DNA of 64,000 bases, taken from the NCBI GenBank assembly GCA_022376515.1, contig WTXI01000006.1, forward strand, positions 806,001 to 870,000, written 5' to 3'. The translations under genes and the position numbers were made by a program. The notes under the pieces were generated by a model. It searched no databases. It saw only the letters and a program-made list of their open reading frames with translations, and was not told where the DNA came from. Below, piece by piece: positions 1 through 10,280 of this stretch (its first letter is position 1; every line of letters begins with the position of its first letter). The DNA comes from Lactifluus volemus (lineage: Eukaryota; Basidiomycota; Agaricomycetes; Russulales; Russulaceae).

Positions 1-291
1 CGGGTCAACCACCGTTGTTTGTCACCGTGCTCTGATCCCGAATCAGCTCTTTCACTCAAATTTCCCTTATAGACCAGACCTTCGTGCTCCCCCGCCTGTG
101 ACCGCAACCGGTGATCCTGTCCCAGTCGAACCGGAAAAGACTTTCCTACAAAAGTATTGGCTTTACATCTTGCTCGCCCTCGGAGCTCTCCGTGAGTTTC
201 ACCTCTCGACCCTTCTTGATCATCGATCATTTCTGACACCTCAACGTTAGTCATTGCCCCTGGCGGTGAAGAGGCTCCACGAGCATCCTGA
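1..291 (+). CDS. EMC10: EMC10, ER membrane protein complex subunit 10 (C-terminal end, 5' part outside window)
   Basis: Only the last two exons are present. The reading frame ends in a single C-terminal membrane segment (KYWLYILLALGALL) followed by a short tail of Gly, Glu, Ala and Pro residues. An intron at 192-250 (GTGAGT..TTAG) splits the Leu codon between the helix and the tail, and the stop is TGA at 289-291. A lumenal beta-sandwich domain followed by one C-terminal helix is the known layout of EMC10, which is part of the ER insertase that inserts tail-anchored and polytopic membrane proteins. The proline-rich linker before the helix (around 70-130) also fits. The upstream frame is open from base 1, but a further intron in the first 70 bases cannot be excluded. 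The call rests on the Lys-Tyr-Trp-x-Tyr helix start, so it is likely rather than certain. Confidence 0.7.
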
Positions 292-889
292 TTTCCCCGT
301 ATATTCGTACTCTCTACTGGATGTAACTCTACTAGTCGTATTTGTCCACGTGGTCACCCTAGTCACATTGTGTCTTTGGCACGCGCGCACATGGAACGTA
401 ATCGCGTCATCTCCGGTGAAATTCCGCGCGTCCTGCTGTACCTAGGCCAAGCCTAGAGCCACACCGCGGGTTGTTCGGTTTACGCGATGTCATCCAGGCC
501 TCAGTATTGTCGACGCGTCCGATCGCGACTATTCTTGACTGGGAACACTTGTTCGCAACCCGCCATGTTGTCTCGGTAGACAACCCTCGCATCTACCTCC
601 TCACTGGCGATGCTGGGCACACACACACGGTAACGCTCGGAACCTCGGACACGCCATTGAAGCAGAAACTAAAGCCGAGGTGGTGGGATGAGAGAATCAA
701 GGTAGACCGAGAATACATTGAATTCGGGTCATGTCCCGCTCAGATGCACATCAACTTGCTGGGGGCGGGAAATGATCGAATACAGAGCATTTGTGGCCGA
801 TAAGTGGTTTTGAACCTAAAAGAATAGTGATACGTCACACATACATTCAAGTCAAGCAACATCCACCGTCCGGGATACCGTCCACTGAT
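292..889. other. intergenic, EMC10 3' end to ThrE gene
   Basis: About 600 bases between two genes on the same strand. An open frame of about 110 codons (471-803) has no ATG at its start and no recognisable motif. I see no convincing gene here; the stretch should hold the EMC10 3' UTR and the promoter of the next gene. Confidence 0.5.
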
Positions 890-3526
890 ATGTCTTTCGT
901 TAACAACCTTACTTTGTCACGCCCTCAATCCGAGGAGCAGGCCGTGCAGCACGAACACCGCGGGCCTCGTGTCCACTTTCAGGATGGTTCGCGTCTTGAG
1001 ATTCAGCCTCATGTTCCTTCGACACCGCAAAACGACCACGCCACTCTTCCCAGTGTCACCCAACCCCAACCCGTGGCTCGCTCTTCTAATGAGCGTCCAT
1101 CCCCTCAGCGTTTCACTAATCCCTTTGGCAGTAGCGAATGGGAACTTGACAACCCCGTATCCAACCCCGCGCTCGACGGTGTTAGAATCTATCACACCCG
1201 ATTACCTGTTCACAGCAGCAGCACCCTCGATACCCATCGTGATAGTCTCGAACCCAGTCCAGACAATTCCCAAACATCCCTGGCCGAGATGAGGCCACCC
1301 GCACGTGATAGGTACCTTTGGTCGTCGTATCAGCACCCTTACGATCTCGAACCGCCCTCGACCGCGTACAATAATAACGCCGCCGCGTTTGGTCCTAGAC
1401 GCCTCACCGTGCAGTCTGTCAGGTCCCAGCGTGACGATGTCAGTGAGGGTTCGGGATCTACTCGGCTGTTGCCACCGCGCTATTCCATGCAAGACTTGGA
1501 CGTCCCGCTAGATCCGTTACTGCCACGGAGATTTCGAGGTGGGTTTGCCAACATGCTCGAACTGTGGCGCCTGTACTGGCAACAGGCACCGGATCAGTCT
1601 GAATTTGTTATCCCCCGCGACGTGCTACTACTTGGTGACAGATGTCACCGTCCTAGCCTAGAGCGTGAGCAATCGAATTTCGGATACGACCCTGACGATC
1701 CGAAAGTCACCGGGGCCAAAAAATTGTCTCAGGATGACCCTAGGGACGTCGAGAACCAGTGCAGACAAGAGATGAATCTTCAGTACATGTCTTACCGCCA
1801 ACGCCGCAAGGAAGCTCAGAAGATCAAGATACAGTTTAACGTGACATGTAAATCTAGTTTGTTCTCCTTCTCGTCCAACTCATTCCTCGCTTGTCACCCT
1901 GGGCGCTAACACCATCCCCCTTTTTTTTGCTAGCTATTCTTAGTCGCCAAAAATTCATAATGAAACTAGCCCGCTGTCTGATGGAGTTTGGCGCACCTTC
2001 ACATCGCATCGAGTCACAGCTCGTGGCAGCAGCACGCATACTTGAAGTCGATGCCGAATTCATCCATCTTCCGAATCTCATCATTGTCTGCTTTGGCGAT
2101 CCCGAGACCAAGACGTCCGAGACACACTTTTTGCGGTGCAGCGGCCGTCTCGCGCTGGGGAGCCTACACGAGGTGCACCAGATCTACCGGCGCGTGGTCC
2201 ACGACGAGATGAGCGCGCGTGAGGCGACGGAGGAGCTGGTGGGGATACTGGAAAGCAAGCCGATCTACGGGCTCTGGACGAGATGCTTCATCGCCTTTTG
2301 GTTGTCCGCGCTCATCTGTCCACTCGCTTTTGGCGGCTCGCTCTTGGACATGTTCGTCGCCGGTTTCGGAGCGTTTGTGTTGAGCGCTTTGCAACTTACC
2401 GTCGTCACCAAGAGCACGTTGTACGCGAACGTGTTTGAGTGAGTTTGGGTTCCTTTCTTTTCTTTGTGGGTGATTCTCAGACCATCTGCTTAGAATCACA
2501 ATCGGTATCTTCATCTCGTTTCTCGCTCGTGGTCTCAGTAGTTTGCACAGCCAGATTTTTTGCTACTCTGCGATTTCCTCGGCTGGCATCGTTGGTATCC
2601 TTCCTGGCTATCTCATCTGTAGGTTCTTTCTGGTCCGCTCTTCTTGTCACTCAGTCGTTGGACTACAGTATCGAGCTCTTTGGAACTGGCTTCTAAGAAC
2701 ATACTCTGCGGCTCGGTCAAGATGGTCTATGCCTTGATCTACACGCTTTTTCTGGGCTTTGGGCTCCAGATAGGCTCCGATTTCTTCCTGCTTTTTGATG
2801 CCGATACTCGACATCGCCTCGCCAGCATCAATGCGGCGCTTAGTCGAACTATCATCTATACCGGAAACTTTGCCATAGATGATGGCACCCTCACACGGCC
2901 TGGTTTGCCTTCTCATGGTTCATTCACGTTTACGGATGGCTCGGTACCCTCTCCTATGCACATGCGTGACGGTTGCTATCGCCCGCCAGAGTTCCAATGG
3001 TACCTTCAGCCGTTCCCGTTCTGGTCACAGTTCATCATTGTACCACTCTTCTCGACGCTGAGCTCATTGGGCAACCTACAGCCCTGGCGCGAGTTCGACC
3101 TCATTGTGATGGTCGTCATCTCTTGTATTTCCTTTGCCGCCAATAAGGCCGCGAACCACTTCATCTTCAACAGGTCAGATGTCGTGTCTGCGATTGGCGC
3201 GTTCGCCGTCGGCCTGTTGGGAAATATCTACTCGCGTATGTTTGGAGGGACTGCGTTCACCGTGATGGTCACGGGTGTGCTCTTCTTGGTCCCTGTACGT
3301 GGTCGCGTGATCCCTCGATTACGTCCCGAGACACTCCAAACTGACCCTTTTCTCTTCAAAGTCGGGCCTATCGCAGGCTGGGGCGATTACTGCGTCTGGA
3401 AATGGTATTGACATCGGAAGTGCTATGATTGCCGTCACGATCGGTATTACGGTTGGACTTTTCATGAGTCAGGCTCTCGTGTACATGTTCGGGACGAGGA
3501 AGAATGCGGCCATGTTCTCGTTCTGA
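890..3526 (+). CDS. PRM10: ThrE/DUF1212-type membrane transporter (Prm10-like)
   Basis: Five exons join in phase: 890-1847, 1934-2438, 2494-2618, 2669-3294, 3362-3526. The first exon encodes about 320 residues of Ser/Pro/Arg-rich, probably cytosolic disordered sequence. The conserved region then starts with KLARCLMEFGAPSHRIE, the signature of the ThrE domain, including the GAPSHRIE motif and a LIIVCFGDPE strand. About ten hydrophobic segments follow in two halves (ThrE, then a ThrE_2-like half with SAIGAFAVGLLGN). Bacterial relatives export threonine and serine; fungal relatives include yeast Prm10, a pheromone-regulated membrane protein of unknown substrate. Start: the ATG at 890 is the first in frame after a long leader. 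No frame damage. Family assignment is strong; the substrate is unknown. Confidence 0.88.
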
Positions 3527-4497
3527 CTCGACCCTCTCATCTTTTTCCACAGAAGGAGCTTATACAGAGGAGGTATATAAAAATACCCTTATTGTATCCA
3601 TAATTGTAATGTACAGCACTACCCTCTTTTCTTTTTACTTGTTCCGATGCGTATCAGTCTCCACACCCCCGCACTGTCCCCGCAGATCGGCACCACTTGT
3701 ACTAGTATACACACGCACACACACACACACATCGCGGATCACATTCGGCTTTTTTTCTTTCGTCTTTGGGACTGCGCCCAGCATATTGTGATAATTGTTG
3801 TGGCGTTTCTCACCGGCCACCGAAAAGAAGCCGCCTCGTACCATGTGCCAGTTGCCTGTGCCCATCAATACGCCCAATTTATTTTATTTTTCCCAGCCGC
3901 GCCGCCTCCTTCCGACCCATGTGTAATCGTTGCTGACCAACCCCCGGTGTCACATGGCGCTGTGGATGATAAACATTTTACGGCATGACGGAACGATAAC
4001 TCGGGAGTTTAAGGTCTTGTGATAAAATTAGAATTAGGAGGACTAACCGACGATGGAACAAGTACTCCAAATGTGTACTACCGACTGTAAAGTACTGTAC
4101 ATTCCGTTTCAAAAATGGTGTTTCTTGCTAAAGCTACTGTCATTCGCAAGATTCTCGATCTGACCCATCATCCGGTACTCGAGTCCGAGCCCGACAAGCG
4201 GCTGTCAGTTTATTTGTGTCATGGGGCTCCCGACGATTATTTTTCTAGTCATTATATCTACAATATTCACTGAGAAAGCTGAACAGACTTCTCGGTCAAC
4301 AGTTCAGGTCAAGTGGGGAGGAAATAAGCATGACTGCCATTAAAACTCGGCATTTCCTTCATATTCGAATATTTAGTATCTGCCGCCCGGATGGAAATTG
4401 ATACAAAGGATATATAACGTCTTTGTGCTTTCATTTTGTGTGGCCCCTCTCTTTGCACGTCACACCCCTCTCACACCGGGCCTTCCCCAGGTGTGGC
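3527..4497. other. convergent intergenic region with CA microsatellite
   Basis: About 970 bases between the 3' ends of the ThrE gene and PheRS alpha. A (CA)n-rich stretch lies at about 3709-3730. The rest is AT-rich with no reading frame that has start, phase and similarity support. It probably holds both 3' UTRs. Confidence 0.5.
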
Positions 4498-6571
4498 CTA
4501 AAAATGCACGGCTGGTGACTTCTCCACGCTCTCGATCGGCACTTTATGGCCCACGAGTGCGCGGATGTTATTGATCCCGTATCTTTGAACGAGCTCAGCT
4601 CAATGCGTCAGTTTTTCCGAAAACTTGTCGATCGCACGCACCTGATCATCGTTGGGCGTTCGAGGCCGATGCCCCATCCGTGCACATGCACGTCCTTCGG
4701 GAAACCCATGGGCTCGAGCATCTCGGGGCGGAACATGCCGCTGTTGCCCACCTCGACCCACTTGTTTAGCATCGGATGGAAGGCAAAGATCTCAAGCGAC
4801 GGCTACAAACAAAACAAAGAAGTTCATTGATGGGGTTGCACAGCCGAGGGAAACGAGATCGAAACTCACCTCCGTGTATGGGTTGTATGCAGGTTTGAAG
4901 CGGAGGTTCTCGATGCCCATTTTCTTGAAGAATACACGCATGAAGCCTGCATTCGGCCTTCGTGAGTACAAGGCATACCACTCGCACAACGGCCCGTCAA
5001 CGCGCGCACTGACCAATCAGATCTGCGAGTGTGAGTCCCCGGTCGGCAACAACCCCCTCAACCTGGTGAAACTCCGCCAAATGCGTCGCGTCCATGCTCT
5101 CGTTACGGAACACCCGGTCGATACTGAACAGTTTCGCAGGACGGAAACCGTCGTCCTTGAGACCGTCTTTGCGCACGACGCGTCCGGATGTCCCACCAAC
5201 GTCATGCACCTCTCCATCCTTCAGCGCCTCACCACGACACCGTGCTGCGAGCCTGTAAAGCATGTTCGTTGAAGATGCAGTTGTATGTGTGCGGAGAAGG
5301 AGTTTGTGCGACTCTGCATGAGACCATGGTGCCCGATACCCGACTGAGCCATATCCTCCGTCCACATGGACCCTGGAGACTCGCTCATAGTAATCACGCG
5401 GTGGCGAGAGTGACTTTGCTGGATCAGACAAGTAGAAAGTGTCTTGTAGTTCACGGGCCGGATGTTGTTGTGGAACGAAGAGTGCATCGAAACACCAAAA
5501 GCCAGACTCGACAAAGGAGGATGTTGGCATCTCGGAAAAACTGAGTACGAGAAGAACCAATGAGCTAGATTATAGGTTGAAGAGTCTGTGCTGACCAACC
5601 CCATCTCAAGGAAGATGTTTCGCATCTCTTCCCGCACTTTTAGCAGAGGGTGGAGCGCGCCTCCGTTGGGGTATATGCCTTCTGCTTCAAAGTTGTATTT
5701 TTTGAAATGCGCAGTTTTCCACGCCCCACTGAGATGATTAACTTGTCTGTTGGTTCCGGACAAGAAGAGAAAGTAACGCGCACGTTGTCAGCATATCCAC
5801 TGTGAGATCAGTCTCCGGCTTTGCAGTCGACGTGCTAAAATTGGGACCCTTTTGGACGGAGAACCATTGGCCTTTCCTGTCCGGCTGTTAGCCGAGAAAG
5901 CAAAGGGAACACAGCGAAAAGTTCAGACTTTTGGACGATGAGCTTCCGCTTCCGGAGATCGGCAAGGTTCTTCTCTCCCGAGGAAAGTGTGCCCGTGGTG
6001 TCTACCTCACGGAGTTCTTTCTGGGTCGCATCTTCTATCGATGAGACCTTGATAATGAGGAGAGCGAAACATCAGAGGTGCGGCATGGCGCGGTGCGGAT
6101 TGCTGCTGACAGACCGCTTTCACAAGTCCATTTCCATGTTTTGCGATCCAACCATTCTTAAAGGCGCGACCTTGTCCAACCTTTGCGGACTCGTCGCCGA
6201 TAATTTTTTTTAGGTCCGCCGGCGGTAGTGGGGTATCAGCCTCTCTAGTGGGGAGAGCTGCCCAGACGCGTGCCTCGTGAGAACCGTGCAGAGCGATCTG
6301 GGCACCCTCGGGCGTGAGGACATGAGAGATAGTCTCACGGGATTCGTAGTGGATCATCTAGGAGGGTCTGGAACGGGTGATTACGGGGGGATATCAGTAA
6401 ATCAAATACCTCTCTACTGAGGAGGGAGTTGAGTGCGCCGAGGATGGTGATCTGGGACTCTGCATCTGTAGCAGGGGCTGTAGAGGTAGGAAGTGTGAGG
6501 TTTCGAGTGTCAGATATTTCGCCGTGAAGATCAAGACTGTGTAAGATGAGTTGCTGAATAGATTCGGCCAT
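4498..6571 (-). CDS. FRS2: phenylalanyl-tRNA synthetase alpha subunit, cytosolic
   Basis: Class II aminoacyl-tRNA synthetase that charges tRNA-Phe as an alpha2-beta2 complex in the cytosol. Start ATG at 6569-6571; first intron 6358-6410. The N-terminal winged-helix part gives way to [17 protein letters not shown], then [13 protein letters not shown], then [20 protein letters not shown]. Motif 2 is present ([10 protein letters not shown]), as is the [13 protein letters not shown] stretch. Motif 3 reads [14 protein letters not shown] and is completed across the last intron. Stop TAG at 4498-4500. All seven introns join in phase. Between the HTTA helix and motif 2 there is an in-frame stretch of about 30 Gly/Asp/Lys-rich residues (about 5130-5230) that I would not expect from well-known orthologues; it has no clean splice sites. 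Divergent neighbour: the VTT-domain gene at 7103. Confidence 0.95.
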
Positions 6572-7102
6572 GATGAGAGGAATTGATCAAGTGATATGCC
6601 GTGCCGTTCTCATGTCATCCTTGCTTACAATTTTGAGTTTACGGCAAATACGCGATGACCAATACATCTTATGCGTTATAACGCAAAAGCCAGGGGCAAC
6701 CCGGTCCCCGACATAACATAACAGCCGTGCTCGTTCGTTCCTTACAACTGCCCAACTCATCACCGACTCTTTTTTTATTATTAACCTCTTTCCCCACTTC
6801 CTTATTATGGCCGCCCTCTCCCCTCCTCCAATGCGCCATCGTGCTTCCTCTACAAACCTACGTCCTGCGCTTACAATATCCACGTTGGGACCACGCCCCA
6901 AATCCTGTGCCCTTTTGGATGCTATACCCCCTACCCCCCCGTGACCACCGACTTTTGTAAGGCGTCTCAACCCCTCGCATATTCCTCGAGGCTGCCCACG
7001 CTCTTAAACCGATGCTGGCAGCTGCTGCACGTTCATCCCTATCTTCCACCTTATTCAACTTCCACTTCTCCCCGTTCGCCCAGTGAGGATTCTGTTCTCC
7101 CA
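6572..7102. promoter_or_regulatory. divergent promoter region between FRS2 and VTT-domain gene
   Basis: 531 bases separate the two start codons, which face away from each other. The right half is pyrimidine-rich on the + strand (for example 6770-6850 and 7030-7080), as is common just upstream of fungal starts. No clear TATA box or coding sequence was seen. Confidence 0.4.
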
Positions 7103-8302
7103 ATGTCCAGTACAACCACATTCGAAGAAAGCATTGAGGAAAAACGCTCAGTCCTCCATGATTTCACACCATCTCATTATGGGTGGAGAGTGCGCCCTCG
7201 GTGAGTTTGTAATATCTTTTTGTTCTAGTCACGCGAGTGCTTATCCCGGGTCATCACAAGATTCATGTGCCCATTTTATTTGTGATCACTCTGTTCCCAT
7301 TGTCAACTGCGCTCGTGGTCATCACGTTTTGCACCCTCCCATTTACCTTTTCATGGCCCCAAAATTTGGCGGACCTTGCCCAGCTCGGACGTGATCTTCA
7401 CGGTTATCCCAAAGTGGTCCTGGCGCGCTTGCTCATGTTATCGGTGTTGTCTCTGCTGCAACTATTTGGATGCATGCGTGGTCTATTCCAGGGAGCGTTC
7501 TTTGGGTCAGTCCTTTTTTTTTTTTTTCGTTCATTTGTGCTCACAAGACGTAAGAATGTTCTTGCCGGCGCTCTCTTTTCTCCTTTTTTGGCAACCCTTC
7601 TTCTCGCCGTGCTCACAACTGTCGGCTCAATTCTCGCCACCCTTCTCTCGGCTCCTCTTTCTCCTTTCCTCACCCGCTTTTTCCCGCGCCACTAGCTTTA
7701 GCACGCAGCGCTTTTGAAGCTGACTCTGGTCTGAGTACCAAACCACATCGCCGCTTGGGTTCGGCTAGCTGTCTTGCGGTTGATCGGGATCGTACCTTGG
7801 TCGGGCATTAATGTCGCCTGCGGCGTTCTCGGCGTCGGCCTATGGGACTGTTTTCTCGGTACATTCATCGGTGCTGTTCCGTGGACGGCGGTAACATGTC
7901 AGGTGAGTGCTTGGCAACCCATAATTAGAACCGAATAAATGACCTCCTTCGTCGTTTCCTAGATCGGAGATATACTTCAGACCTTCGCATCACCCCTTCA
8001 CCGAATCCGCAAACCATCTCGTCCGTTCTCACCTCGCCGTCCATCATCTTCAAGCTCGTATCTCTGTCATTTTTATCCTTGCCCCCATCCTTGGCCGTGA
8101 CCATTTAAAGGCTTGGTTGTCACCGGCTATCTCGCCTGTTGTTATGGACGTGAAGACAGAGGAACGCATTTCACGTTGGATGTGGGTCTCAGAGTGGCGC
8201 GCAAAGGTTTGCTTACCTTCGCGACCGCAAACTCCCCGCGATCCAGAACTCGAGTTGCAAGCATCTGTGGATGAGAAGATGCAGATGTATCAGGAGAAAT
8301 GA
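7103..8302 (+). pseudogene. TVP38/TMEM64-type VTT (SNARE-associated, DedA-like) membrane protein, reading frame broken several times
   Basis: Translated pieces line up with VTT-domain proteins, which are Golgi/ER membrane proteins related to bacterial DedA. There is an ATG at 7103, an N-terminal membrane pair (FVITLFPLSTALVVITF), a segment KVVLARLLMLSVLSLLQLFG, a third hydrophobic block at 7570-7690, then the diagnostic stretch GINVACGVL..GLWDCFLGTFIGAVPW at 7795-7890 and a polar C-terminus ending at 8302. These pieces do not share one frame. Single-base shifts are needed near 7690, 7755, 7993 (a run of four C where five would restore frame) and 8089. The first intron (7201 to about 7228) also joins out of phase. 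Four or five hits in 1.2 kb is denser than in any neighbour, so this could be a real pseudogene. Because single-base losses also occur in essential genes here, sequence error remains possible. Confidence 0.7.
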
Positions 8303-8887
8303 TGATCGCTCCACGATATTCTGTTCGATTATTTATATGTTCCCTTTTCACGGTTTATGCCACACTCACCCGCGCCGAATCTCTACATTTCTGCATCATT
8401 CACGCCGCTTACCTGGATGAAAGGCCACGTTAAACTGGTTATATTTACACTGCTTATTTGACCAATGATTCCCTACTAGTGCACAACTCTGGTTACATCG
8501 TCGTCACATCATACACTTAGTTAGTTTTCTTTACGCACTTAATGACGAAAATACCAAATTTCATGTAATTTTTAACGGTTCGGACCGACCGGAGCGAGAG
8601 GAGTGATATAACTTGGAAGTTGCCCCTGTGTATTGAAAACATGCTTGAACCATCATGCTCGACACCATACAACTCCTTATGTCAATCGACTGGCCTCGCC
8701 TCGCTTTTCCTTGCGTCCTCGTGTGTGGTAGCCCTTTCAGACTTGGCCACATTTACTAAACTCGACCACTTGTTCTGCCTTCTTACGTCCACATTTTGGG
8801 CTGAGCCCTCCCTTTATATACTTCCACCTAATCTTCCTAGTTCTGGTTTCTCGATTCCTCAGTTGAGACAGCAATAACCTACTACTG
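8303..8887. promoter_or_regulatory. intergenic with TATA-like element upstream of orphan gene
   Basis: 585 bases with no supported reading frame. A TATA-like element (TTTATATA) lies at about 8813-8820, 68 bases before the ATG at 8888, a plausible core promoter distance for a fungus. Confidence 0.4.
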
Positions 8888-10077
8888 ATGCCCGCTCCAA
8901 TTCAAGTTGCCCCCTCCATCTCTCGTGGAATGAGCTGGCGAAAACCCGTCCCTGTATTCATACCCACCCCTCCAGCCTCACGTCCGACCTCGGGCACCTC
9001 ATTTATTCCAGCTTCTATGCTTTCAGGAGGAGACCCGGACAACTGTCCGACAACAGGAGCCCCGCTGGACAGTCCACCACCACCAGTGAGTCGACTTTAT
9101 GTAATTCTCCCCGCGAGCCCTGGGTAAAACCGTCCTCTTTCAAGATGCCGGATAATTGGCGTAATAAAATTGGAGTAGCGACTCAGGATGTTAAGGATGA
9201 CAACGACCCCCCTCAGCACGAGGCAAGCGCTCCTGCGTTTCACGAACCGGTGCCTGTATATACCGTATGTCACCGCTGCTTAGAGGAGTGGACTTGGTCG
9301 TTAAACGTCTCTCTTCTAGGAGCTAGCTCGGACTGCGTCTTCGATGACGGATGATCGTCGCTCACAGTCTTCTCGGTCCCACTATATGTGTAGAGGTACC
9401 CTCCCAAAGGCATGTGGACCTTTTCTCCCGCCAATAATTCGATTGCTCAGCACTTGCACAGAATTACCGTCCCCCGACGCCACCTATCCCATCTTCGAGG
9501 AGACCCAGGTCAGTGGCCGTACCGGGAATGTTAGAATCACAAACTTCGATAGGGCACCACCGTCCCTACCGAGTGGTAAGAATTCCGCTCAGATGATTGT
9601 GTCGCTGTGTCCCAATTGAATGCATCGTCGTATCACTAGATCTTCCCCGACCCCCCAACCGTACTCATGAAGGACTCGCACCAGACCCTCTGTATGTCCG
9701 AACGCATCCGCTTGCCAGTATCTGTCACCCACAAACCTAGCGTGCAATCGTTGACGTCATCCTCCGACCATACCGCGGTTTCCTCTCATGCGGAATTAGG
9801 CTCGTGGTATCTTCCCGACAATCTCCATCTGCCGGCAGAATGGGATCTGGGACTAACGCTTGGTCAACGAAATGATAAAAGAACGGTCACTGGGAACCGA
9901 GGGGCGACTGGACAGCCCGAATTACCGATGCACTATATACCTGTATCGCGGCTCAGGAAGACACAGAAGGAGCGGACATGCTCGGGCATGATATATGGCG
10001 CGATGGCTTGCGTTGGTCGGGCCATCAGTTCTTTGTTTCAAACGAACAGTGTAGAATCTGGGAAAGCCAGGAATTAA
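8888..10077 (+). CDS. orphan protein, Pro/Ser-rich, predicted disordered
   Basis: I do not recognise this protein. Seven exons join in phase without forcing. Exon 1 is 8888-9085 and exon 2 is 9145-9264. Exon 3 starts at 9320, and three short exons follow between about 9450 and 9705. The last exon ends at TAA 10075-10077. The product is about 290 residues. It starts MPAPIQVAPSISRGMSW, is rich in Pro, Ser, Thr and Arg, has few hydrophobic stretches, and shows only a short apolar patch near the C-terminus (MIYGAMACVGRAISSLF). The consistent phases across six introns and the upstream TATA-like box argue that it is a real gene. No domain, signal peptide or repeat stands out, so no function is offered. 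Confidence 0.6.
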
Positions 10078-10280
10078 ATTATTTTGGGTGTATCCTTGTA
10101 AATTATTGAGCCAACTTCACGTGATGTTGTTGTGGTGTAAGAGGCACTTGACCGTACCGCACATCTATGGCACCTTGCCATCTTCAACGCCGTCAACAGA
10201 AAAAAACCATTCGACAGCTCATCTTGATGAGCTGCTAGTCATACCCTCTCTCCTTGACTTTTTCAACACACTTGAAGACC

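Noticed and set aside
471..803. Open frame of about 110 codons between EMC10 and the ThrE gene
   Set aside because: It begins with TTG, not ATG, has no recognisable motif and no splice support; it fits chance openness in intergenic sequence.
3709..3730. CA-rich repeat considered as a telomere or regulatory array
   Set aside because: It is a simple dinucleotide microsatellite in a convergent intergenic region, without telomere-type units.
9660..9770. Stop codon in the last exons of the orphan gene
   Set aside because: A 49-base GT-AG intron (GTATGT..CCTAG) removes it and joins the exons in phase.
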